Source: Clostridiales bacterium
GTDB lineage: Bacteria; Bacillota; Clostridia; Lachnospirales; Lachnospiraceae
Length of the DNA: 11,957 bases
Assembly: GCA_015655565.1 (NCBI GenBank)
Contig: JAATEU010000279.1
Coordinates: 1 to 11,957, forward strand
Direction of reading: 5' to 3'
Each line of letters starts with the position of its first letter. Positions within the stretch are counted from its first letter, which is position 1. Positions 6,437 through 11,957 of the stretch are shown piece by piece. The notes under the pieces are model-generated. The model was not told where the DNA came from. It did not search any database and was given only the letters and a program-made list of their open reading frames with translations. Both the position numbers and the translations under genes were made by a program.

Positions 6437-6529
6437 ACGCGCCGCTGAGGATGCACATAACGCGCTATAGGAAGTTTGTCACTGAAGTGACAGCGCGTCA
6501 GCGCCAGAGTTTCTGGCTTGCCAGACTCT
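6437..6529. other. GC-rich nested hairpin block, possible structured RNA or interspersed element
   Basis: Seen directly: ACGCGC (6460-6465) pairs with GCGCGT (6493-6498) around an inner perfect stem TGTCACT/AGTGACA (6477-6483/6486-6492). A second hairpin, AGAG-TCTGGC/GCCAGA-CTCT, spans 6506-6529 with a 2-base bulge. An alternative pairing uses ACGCGC at 6437-6442 and CGCTGA at 6443-6448 against GCGCGT and TCAGCG. The word (T/G)ATAGGAA recurs in direct orientation at 6407, 6466 and 6539, and ATAGGAAA again near 8123. No reading frame fits. I cannot name a known RNA family; a non-autonomous repeat scattered through the genome is equally possible. Confidence 0.45.
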
Positions 6530-6651
6530 TTGTTCTCTGATAGGAAATTACGGCCCTTTCTTGTTATAAGGTTTGGGCGAAATTAATTTGATGAAGCAGA
6601 GGGCTCTAAAGAGAATTTGAGAAGTAGATATAATGTAGAATTCCGTAACGA

Positions 6652-6670
6652 TTCAGCCGTACCGGCTGAA
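6652..6670. repeat. Perfect 8-bp inverted repeat
   Basis: TTCAGCCG at 6652-6659 and CGGCTGAA at 6663-6670 around TAC. It has no T-tract. It separates the structured block on the left from the AT-rich DNA leading to the DnaA boxes. It could be a protein-binding site or a weak hairpin. Confidence 0.45.
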
Positions 6671-6870
6671 ATTTGTCAGTCAATATGAAACATGTTAAGA
6701 AAAGTAATTAAATGTTTAGAAAATTGTTTTAATTTTATGAAACAGGTAGTTTCTGAAAAAAAAAGAATATTTGAAAAATAGCCCCTTGACAAATCATAGT
6801 GTATACAAACTGCACAAAAATACAGGACTTGCTTTTGGGAGTAAGTTTATGGATGTTACGGCATGTACAT

Positions 6871-6952
6871 TTATCCAAGAGTTATCCACAATTCATATAT
6901 CTGATTCTATTCGTAAAAGAAGTTATACACTGAGTTATCCACATTATCCACA
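6871..6952 (+). promoter_or_regulatory. Cluster of DnaA boxes
   Basis: Five boxes lie in the same orientation. Three are perfect TTATCCACA, at 6882-6890, 6935-6943 and 6944-6952 (the last two directly abutting). Two are near matches: TTATCCAAG at 6871-6879 and TTATACACT at 6923-6931. Start-to-start distances are 11, 41, 12 and 9 bases, close to whole helical turns. TTATNCACA is the established DnaA consensus. Three perfect copies within 71 bp are very unlikely by chance. There is no dnaA or dnaN in the window, and genes on both sides point the same way, so a titration or regulatory cluster is more likely than the main origin. Confidence 0.8.
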
Positions 6953-7019
6953 ATTAACAACCACTGCTGTCGAATGGAAACAAGCTGTCAAGCGCGAATA
7001 TTTGTTTTGTAAGTAATGA

Positions 7020-7230
7020 TAAAACCTCTTTTAGAAACAATATCTGACACAAAAAGGTCAATGGTTGCTATTGTCAAATAAATAAGAGATCTGTTGTACA
7101 ATTTATAGTATCAGGGCAAAAAGTTGCGATATAAAACGGTATTATAAAAAATATTAGATTAATTTGTAATATTAAGTATAAATAACAAATAGGGATTAAC
7201 TTTAACGATAGGATAATTATTACTGCGTTT
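7020..7230. other. AT-rich gene-free stretch between the DnaA boxes and the hpf promoter
   Basis: No credible gene is seen. The 50 bases at 7141-7190 hold only 4 G/C bases and would melt easily, resembling a duplex-unwinding element. They lie about 190 bp from the last DnaA box, farther than in typical origins. I see no well-spaced promoter here. Confidence 0.4.
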
Positions 7231-7272
7231 GCCGCGGCTCAAGCTAGGAAATAGCTTGTCACCTCAGGCGGC
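7231..7272. repeat. Nested inverted repeat over the hpf -35 region
   Basis: The inner arms CAAGCTA (7240-7246) and TAGCTTG (7252-7258) are perfect around GGAAA. The outer arms GCCGC (7231-7235) and GCGGC (7268-7272) are also perfect. The right inner arm overlaps the -35 hexamer, and the outer arm ends seven bases before the -10, so a dimeric regulator bound here would block transcription. If transcribed from upstream it would form a two-part stem-loop. Confidence 0.55.
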
Positions 7273-7284
7273 TTGTGATATAAT
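7256..7284 (+). promoter_or_regulatory. Sigma-A promoter of hpf
   Basis: TTGTCA (5 of 6) at 7256-7261, a 17-bp spacer and an extended -10, TGA-TATAAT, with the hexamer at 7279-7284. The start is expected near 7291, about 40 bases before the hpf ATG. Confidence 0.8.
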
Positions 7285-7328
7285 AAGATTGCAAGTCATA
7301 AAAAGAAAGTTAAAAGGAGTTGATTATT

Positions 7329-7856
7329 ATGCGTTATATTATTAGCGGTAAAAATATTGAAGTAACAGAGGGGCTTAAAACTGCTGTTTACGAAAAAATA
7401 GGAAAGCTTGAGAGATATTTTACTCCTGATACTGAAATTCATGTAACAATGAGTGTGGAAAAAGAAAGGCAGAAGATAGAAGTAACAATTCCTATGAAAG
7501 GAAGTATCGTCCGCGCAGAACAAACCAGTAATGATATGTATGTATCCATTGATTTAGTGGAAGAAATAATCGAACGTCAATTAAGAAAATATAAAAATAA
7601 ATTAATAGAACAAAAACAGGCCGCAGTTAATTTAAATCAGGCTTTTATGGAAGATGATTATGAGGAAGATGATACTATTAAGATTATCAGAACTAAGAGA
7701 TTTGCCATAAAACCTATGGATCCGGAAGAAGCGTGTGTACAGATGGAGCTGTTAGGACATAATTTCTTTGTGTACCGTAATGCGGAAACCGACGAAGTGA
7801 ATGTAGTTTATAAGCGGAAAGGTAACACCTATGGTTTAATTGAACCGGAATATTAA
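7329..7856 (+). CDS. hpf: Long-form ribosome hibernation promoting factor
   Basis: A 175-residue long-form HPF (RaiA/YfiA family), which on its own dimerises 70S ribosomes into inactive 100S particles in stationary phase or stress. Residues 1-100 form the ribosome-binding beta-alpha-beta-beta-beta-alpha domain (MRYIISGKNIEVTEGLKTAVYEKIGKLERYF, then VEKERQKIEVTIPMKG and DMYVSIDLVEEIIERQLRKYKNK). An acidic linker (FMEDDYEEDDT) leads to the C-terminal dimerisation domain at about 118-175 (KRFAIKPMDPEEACVQMELLGHNFFVYRN...VVYKRKGNTYGLIEPEY). The ATG at 7329 is preferred over the upstream TTG (7320) because AAAAGGAG ends nine bases before it and relatives begin M-x-Y-x-I-x-G. It has its own promoter and is followed by tandem terminators; secA then has a separate promoter. 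Confidence 0.95.
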   Translation: MRYIISGKNIEVTEGLKTAVYEKIGKLERYFTPDTEIHVTMSVEKERQKIEVTIPMKGSIVRAEQTSNDMYVSIDLVEEIIERQLRKYKNKLIEQKQAAVNLNQAFMEDDYEEDDTIKIIRTKRFAIKPMDPEEACVQMELLGHNFFVYRNAETDEVNVVYKRKGNTYGLIEPEY

Positions 7857-7931
7857 ACTATATTGTAAAAAGTAAAAACACTTTCTATATCGCATTTCCG
7901 GTGAAAAACCATCGCCTTTTAACGGATGCAC

Positions 7932-7957
7932 GGCGGTAAAGTGCACCGCCTTTTATT
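7932..7957 (+). terminator. First terminator after hpf
   Basis: GGCGGT (7932-7937) and ACCGCC (7945-7950) form a 6-bp GC stem around a 7-base loop, followed by TTTTATT. Confidence 0.7.
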
Positions 7958-7996
7958 AGAAATTTGAAAGCCAATTAGCGTATATTTTATTATTTC

Positions 7997-8022
7997 GGGG
8001 GGCTGTCACAGCCCTCTTTTTT
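7997..8022 (+). terminator. Second terminator after hpf
   Basis: GGGCTG (8000-8005) and CAGCCC (8009-8014) pair around TCA, extended by G-T and G-C pairs outside, followed by TTTTTT at 8017-8022. With the one 50 bp upstream it makes a tandem stop that insulates secA. Confidence 0.75.
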
Positions 8023-8039
8023 AACCTATCAGGAAAGTT

Positions 8040-8058
8040 CCCCGCCTTTTAGGCGGGG
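8040..8058. repeat. GC-rich hairpin in the hpf-secA gap
   Basis: CCCCGCCT (8040-8047) and AGGCGGGG (8051-8058) are perfect arms around TTT. There is no T-tract on either side, so the role is unclear. It is the first of three consecutive hairpins before the secA promoter. Confidence 0.6.
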
Positions 8059-8068
8059 TTGAGACTCG

Positions 8069-8110
8069 CTTATTTTCAGTGAGAGGCAGATGGCTCCTAC
8101 TGAAAATAAG
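8069..8110. repeat. Perfect 12-bp inverted repeat with an 18-base loop
   Basis: CTTATTTTCAGT (8069-8080) and ACTGAAAATAAG (8099-8110) are exact reverse complements. The loop contains short AGG/CCT complementarity. The repeat is symmetric and not followed by a T-tract. With the ATAGGAAA word just downstream it resembles the structured block after the NlpC/P60 gene. Confidence 0.65.
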
Positions 8111-8146
8111 AGAAGCTGCATTATAGGAAAGGGCCAGGCAGCGGCA

Positions 8147-8165
8147 GCGGATCCGGAATATCCGC
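8147..8165. repeat. Short hairpin GCGGAT/ATCCGC
   Basis: Perfect 6-bp arms at 8147-8152 and 8160-8165 around a 7-base loop, followed by TTTGACTATAAAA. A weak terminator is possible but the T-run is short. Confidence 0.4.
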
Positions 8166-8231
8166 TTTGACTATAAAACATCTGCCCCGGACAGCAGTGT
8201 GGTTTTTGTAAGGTATTCTTTATAAAAAGTG

Positions 8232-8260
8232 TTGAATAGTATCTGCGTAAATGATACAAT
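8232..8260 (+). promoter_or_regulatory. Sigma-A promoter of secA
   Basis: TTGAAT (4 of 6) at 8232-8237, a 17-bp spacer and TACAAT at 8255-8260 with an extended TGA before it. It leaves a leader of about 75 bases ahead of secA. Confidence 0.7.
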
Positions 8261-8341
8261 ATAGAATGAATTGTTAAAATATATTTGAAAGAGGGAAGTT
8301 TTTAATTTACTGAATAATCAGAATACAGGAGTGAAATAAAT

Positions 8342-10912
8342 ATGAGCTTTATAACTAAAATATTTGGTACACATAGTGAAAGAGAATTAAAAATAATCAT
8401 GCCGATTGTAGATAAAATCGAAGCACTTGAGCCTGCAATGGTTAGTCTTTCCGATCCGGAATTAAGAAATAAAACAATAGAATTTAAAAATAGACTAAAA
8501 AACAGCGAAACCTTAGATGACATTTTGGTTGAAGCCTATGCTGTAGTAAGAGAGGCATCAAAAAGAGTTTTAGGGCTCAGGCACTTCCGTGTTCAGTTAA
8601 TGGGTGGTGTTATACTTCATCAGGGAAGAATAGCTGAAATGAGGACCGGTGAAGGTAAAACTCTGGTATCTACTCTGCCTGCCTACTTAAATGCATTGGG
8701 AGGCCAGGGTGTTCATATCGTTACCGTTAATGATTACCTGGCAAAGCGTGATGCTGAGTGGATGGGCCAGATACATGAATTTTTAGGACTTAAGGTGGGT
8801 GTTATTTTAAACAGTATGGATAACGACCAGAGAAGGGAAGCTTATGGCTGTGATATTACCTATGCTACCAACAATGAATTGGGATTTGACTATTTAAGAG
8901 ACAACATGGTTATCTATAAAGAACAATTGTTTCAAAGAGGCCTTCACTATGCAATTATTGATGAGGTTGACTCCGTATTAATAGATGAGGCCAGAACACC
9001 GCTTATTATTTCCGGGCAAAGCGGCAAATCAACCAGGTTATACGAGGCTTGTGATATTATTGCAAGACAGCTGGTCCGTGGTAAAGAAAGTGCTGAATTA
9101 ACAAAAATGGCTGCCTTGATGAAGGAAGAGATTGAAGAAGAAGGTGACTTTATTGTTAATGAAAAGGATAAGAATGTAAACCTGACGGCGGAAGGTGTTG
9201 CCAAAGTAGAAAACTTTTTTAAGATTGAAAATCTTGCTGATCCGGAAAATCTGGAGATCCAGCATAATATGATATTGGCACTTCGTGCCCATAACTTAAT
9301 GTTCAGGGATAAGGATTATGTTGTTAAGGATGATGAAGTATTAATTGTTGATGAATTTACCGGACGTATTATGCCCGGCAGACGTTATTCGGATGGGCTT
9401 CATCAGGCAATTGAAGCAAAAGAAAAAGTAAAGGTTAAGAGAGAAAGTAAAACTTTGGCTACGATTACTTTCCAGAACTTTTTTAATAAATATGTCAAGA
9501 AATGTGGTATGACAGGTACCGCATTGACGGAAGAAAAAGAATTCAGGGATATCTATGGAATGGATGTTATTGCGGTTCCCACCAATGTTTTGGTAGCCCG
9601 TATTGACAGGCAGGATGCCGTTTACAAAACGAGACGGGAGAAGTTAAATGCCGTTATTAATGAAATTATAGAATCCCATAAAAAAGGCCAGCCTGTACTG
9701 GTAGGTACCATTACCATTGAAGCCTCCGAGGAAATCAGCGAATTATTAAAGAAAAAAGGAATACAGCATAAAATATTAAATGCAAAATTCCATGAGTTGG
9801 AAGCTGAAATTATTGCTGATGCCGGTCAGGCGGGTGTGGTTACCATTGCAACGAATATGGCCGGACGTGGTACCGATATTAAATTAGGTGAAGGTGTAGT
9901 GGAAGCCGGCGGTCTTAAAATAATTGGTACGGAGCGTCATGAATCCAGACGTATTGACAATCAGTTAAGAGGCCGTGCAGGCCGCCAGGGTGATCCGGGT
10001 GAATCACGTTTTTATATTTCACTGGAAGATGATTTAATGCGTTTATTTGGTTCCGAAAAGTTAATGGGAATGTTTAATTCCTTAGGTTTGCCGGAAGGTG
10101 AGCAGATAGAGCATAAGATGTTAAGCAATGCCATTGAGAAAGCCCAGAAGAGAATTGAAAATAATAACTTTGGTATCAGAAAGAACCTGTTGGAATATGA
10201 TCAGGTTAATAATGACCAAAGGGAAATTATTTATGCTGAGAGAAGAAAGGTTCTTGATGGGGAAAGCATGAGGGATTCCATCTTTAAGATGATTACCGAT
10301 ACGGTGGAAGTTTGTGTGAATACCTGTATCAGTGACGATCAGATTCAGGAAGACTGGGATTTAAATGAGTTAAATAATATTTTATTGCCAATAATCCCGC
10401 TTGAGCCAATTATCCTGGATTCCGAAGATTTTAAGTTTTCTAAAAAGAATGCCCTTATCCAGAAGCTGAAGGAAGATGCGATTAATCTTTATGAAGCAAA
10501 AGAAGCTGAATTCCCGGAAAAAGAGCATCTCAGAGAAATAGAACGTGTTATTTTACTGAAGGTAATTGATAGAAAATGGATGGATCATATTGATGATATG
10601 GATCAATTACGCCAGGGTATTGGCCTGCAGGCTTATGGACAGAGAGATCCGTTAGTTGAATTTAAATTCATGGGATTTGAAATGTTTGACGAAATGACAG
10701 GTGCAATCAGGGAAGACACGGTGAAAGCGCTGATGCATGTCCGGATTGAACAGAATGTGGAAAGAGAACAGGTTGCCAAGGTAACCGGTACCAATAAAGA
10801 TGATACGGTGCAGCCGGGACCTGTTAAACGGGTTGGTAGAAAGATTCAACCAAATGATCCATGTCCCTGCGGAAGCGGTAAGAAATATAAATATTGCTGC
10901 GGAAGAAATTAG
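8342..10912 (+). CDS. secA: Preprotein translocase ATPase SecA
   Basis: A complete 856-residue SecA, the cytoplasmic and membrane-bound ATPase that pushes unfolded preproteins through SecYEG. Visible in order: the N-terminal helix and nucleotide-binding domain 1 with Walker A RTGEGKTL (101-108), Walker B/DEAD-type [16 protein letters not shown] (205-220), the preprotein cross-linking domain from about 225, nucleotide-binding domain 2 with [10 protein letters not shown] near 507-516 and [18 protein letters not shown], the helical scaffold and wing ([29 protein letters not shown]), and a C-terminal zinc/SecB-type motif [14 protein letters not shown] (Cys841, 843, 852, 853). Length is typical of Clostridia SecA, shorter than E. 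coli's 901. ACAGGAG lies about eleven bases before the ATG. It probably serves the NlpC/P60 hydrolase encoded upstream among its many substrates. No second SecA or secM-like leader peptide is seen. Confidence 0.97.
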   Translation: MSFITKIFGTHSERELKIIMPIVDKIEALEPAMVSLSDPELRNKTIEFKNRLKNSETLDDILVEAYAVVREASKRVLGLRHFRVQLMGGVILHQGRIAEMRTGEGKTLVSTLPAYLNALGGQGVHIVTVNDYLAKRDAEWMGQIHEFLGLKVGVILNSMDNDQRREAYGCDITYATNNELGFDYLRDNMVIYKEQLFQRGLHYAIIDEVDSVLIDEARTPLIISGQSGKSTRLYEACDIIARQLVRGKESAELTKMAALMKEEIEEEGDFIVNEKDKNVNLTAEGVAKVENFFKIENLADPENLEIQHNMILALRAHNLMFRDKDYVVKDDEVLIVDEFTGRIMPGRRYSDGLHQAIEAKEKVKVKRESKTLATITFQNFFNKYVKKCGMTGTALTEEKEFRDIYGMDVIAVPTNVLVARIDRQDAVYKTRREKLNAVINEIIESHKKGQPVLVGTITIEASEEISELLKKKGIQHKILNAKFHELEAEIIADAGQAGVVTIATNMAGRGTDIKLGEGVVEAGGLKIIGTERHESRRIDNQLRGRAGRQGDPGESRFYISLEDDLMRLFGSEKLMGMFNSLGLPEGEQIEHKMLSNAIEKAQKRIENNNFGIRKNLLEYDQVNNDQREIIYAERRKVLDGESMRDSIFKMITDTVEVCVNTCISDDQIQEDWDLNELNNILLPIIPLEPIILDSEDFKFSKKNALIQKLKEDAINLYEAKEAEFPEKEHLREIERVILLKVIDRKWMDHIDDMDQLRQGIGLQAYGQRDPLVEFKFMGFEMFDEMTGAIREDTVKALMHVRIEQNVEREQVAKVTGTNKDDTVQPGPVKRVGRKIQPNDPCPCGSGKKYKYCCGRN

Positions 10913-10913
10913 T

Positions 10914-10937
10914 GTGAAAATACTTTGTATTTTTCAC
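10914..10937. repeat. AT-rich stem-loop just after secA
   Basis: GTGAAAATAC (10914-10923) pairs with GTATTTTTCAC (10927-10937) around TTT, with a one-base bulge. It starts two bases after the secA stop. The T-run is inside the stem and not after it, so it looks more like a processing or mRNA 3'-end stabilising structure than an efficient terminator; secA-prfB read-through is plausible. A TATAAT at 10996-11001 without a good -35 might give prfB its own weak start. Confidence 0.5.
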
Positions 10938-11064
10938 TCCCTGATTTGAGACAGTGCCGCATCTGCAAGCAGACACAATATGCTATGGGAGTTAATATAA
11001 TAAACGCAAAATTTAGCCGATATATAAAATAAGCAGATATTTTTAAAATGAAAGAGGTGAAATT

Positions 11065-11957
11065 GTGGTTGAATTAGATCAGTTGAAGTATATTCTTACT
11101 ACTTATGAGCAATCATTAATTGAAGTGGGGGATTCACTTTGACCTTGACAGTAAGCTGGAAAGAGTAAATATGATTGAACATATCATGGAGGAGCCGGGT
11201 TTTTGGGATTCCATGGAAAAATCCCAGGGTTATGTGAAGGAATTAAAAAATTTAAAAGATATTATTGAAGAATATAATTCCTTAAAAAGAGAATATGAAG
11301 ATATACAAACCCTGATGGAGATGAGTTATGAAGAGGAGGATCCGTCTCTTATTCCGGAAATTGAAGAAGCTCTCAATAAGTTCAAAGAAGATCTCGGTGA
11401 GCTTCGCCTGTCTACCCTTTTATCAGAGGAATATGACAAATATAATGCCATATTAACCCTCCATGCCGGTGCCGGAGGTACAGAAAGCTGTGATTGGGCC
11501 AATATGCTCTGCCGGATGTATCAAAAATGGGCAGATAAGAAGGGATATACAACGGAAATATTGGATTTCCTGGATGGTGAGGAAGCAGGTCTTAAATCAG
11601 TAACCCTGCAAATTAATGGGCTTAACGCTTTTGGGCATCTTAAGTCAGAGCGGGGGGTACATCGCTTAGTCCGTATCTCACCCTTTAATGCAGCAGGAAA
11701 GCGACAGACATCTTTTGTTTCCTGTGATGTTATGCCTGATATTGAGGAAGATACGGGAATAGAAATTGATGAAGGGGATTTAAGAATTGACACTTATCGT
11801 TCCAGTGGGGCCGGCGGCCAGCATGTTAATAAAACCTCGTCTGCAATCCGGATTACCCATATACCTACCGGTATTGTAGTGCAATGCCAGAATGAGCGTT
11901 CCCAATTTCAAAATAAGGATAAAGCCATGAAGATGTTAAAAGCAAAACTTTATCTGT
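11065..11957 (+). CDS. prfB: Peptide chain release factor 2 (partial), with programmed +1 frameshift
   Basis: RF2 recognises UGA and UAA and triggers peptide release; the gene runs off the right edge. Translation starts at GTG 11065, with GAGGTG five bases upstream, reads 25 codons ending IEVGDSL, and meets TGA at 11140-11142. A +1 shift at CTT-TGA-C continues as [21 protein letters not shown] and on without a stop to 11957. Seen after the shift: a helical N-terminal domain, [30 protein letters not shown] with the SPF stop-codon recognition tripeptide near 11678-11686, and [12 protein letters not shown] with the catalytic GGQ near 11810-11825. This is the known autoregulatory arrangement of bacterial prfB: scarce RF2 favours shifting. 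It follows secA by 152 bases, a common order in Firmicutes. Confidence 0.96.
11126..11143 (+). promoter_or_regulatory. prfB recoding site
   Basis: A G-rich internal Shine-Dalgarno-like run (GTGGGGG, 11125-11131) precedes the slippery CTT (11137-11139) and the in-frame TGA-C (11140-11143). Five bases separate the G-run from CTT, compared with three in E. coli. The C after TGA is the weak-termination context found at these sites. Confidence 0.9.

Noticed and set aside
6771..7016. 81-codon open frame across the DnaA-box cluster
   Set aside because: It starts with TTG without a ribosome binding site, has no recognisable domain, and its repeated S-Y-P/H-Y-P words come from the repeated TTATCCACA boxes.
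6871..7190. Calling this the chromosome replication origin oriC
   Set aside because: There is no dnaA, dnaN, rpmH or gyrase gene, genes on both sides run the same way, and the AT-rich stretch is about 190 bp from the last box. The boxes are reported as a cluster only.
8029..8259. 76-codon minus-strand frame in the hpf-secA gap
   Set aside because: It is made of the hairpin arms, has no ribosome binding site, and covers the secA promoter.
11140..11142. Frameshift error or pseudogene in prfB
   Set aside because: The CTT-TGA-C site with an upstream G-run is the established programmed frameshift of RF2 genes.

Overview
The window is an AT-rich stretch of low-GC Gram-positive chromosome. Strong AGGAGG-type ribosome binding sites, consensus sigma-A promoters (often with an extended TGn -10), an acyl-ACP thioesterase, a long-form hibernation factor, a secA-prfB pair and an NlpC/P60 wall hydrolase together suggest an anaerobic Clostridia member, most likely Lachnospiraceae-like. 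This is inferred from gene content and style; no database was searched. There is no sign of a prophage, insertion sequence, CRISPR array, rRNA or tRNA, and most genes are housekeeping.

Left part (1-1400, minus strand): a two-gene operon, acyl-ACP thioesterase followed by a CvfB-like S1 RNA-binding protein, with a 4-base ATGA overlap. The S1 gene has an in-frame TAA at 78-80, yet the same frame goes on reading like the third S1 domain to the window edge, so it appears broken by a single nonsense change (or a sequence error). Its first S1 domain also carries a GC-rich in-frame insertion. From about 1430 everything is on the plus strand: ridA, then (after a perfect 22-bp palindrome containing a -10 box) a TTG-started SAM methyltransferase, a CPBP membrane protease and thioredoxin reductase trxB.

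Middle (4848-6402): a secreted peptidoglycan hydrolase (signal peptide, two SH3b domains, coiled coil, Ser/Gly linker, NlpC/P60 domain). It is driven by a fully consensus promoter and preceded by a WalR-box-like site in its leader, and it ends at a clear terminator.

Intergenic block (6403-7328, over 900 bp without a credible gene): nested hairpins at 6404-6529, an isolated hairpin at 6652-6670, a cluster of same-orientation DnaA boxes at 6871-6952 (three perfect TTATCCACA plus two near matches), a 50-bp stretch with only 4 G/C bases at 7141-7190, and the hpf promoter embedded in an inverted repeat. The DnaA-box cluster, far from any dnaA/dnaN gene, is the most interesting feature of the window: a DnaA titration or regulatory locus, or less likely a replication origin.

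Right part (7329-11957): long-form hpf (ribosome hibernation), tandem terminators and further hairpins, secA (complete, with the C-terminal zinc motif), and the start of prfB (release factor 2) with its classical autoregulatory +1 frameshift at CTT-TGA-C; prfB runs off the window. hpf, secA and prfB link ribosome dormancy, protein export and translation termination and occur in this order in many Firmicutes.
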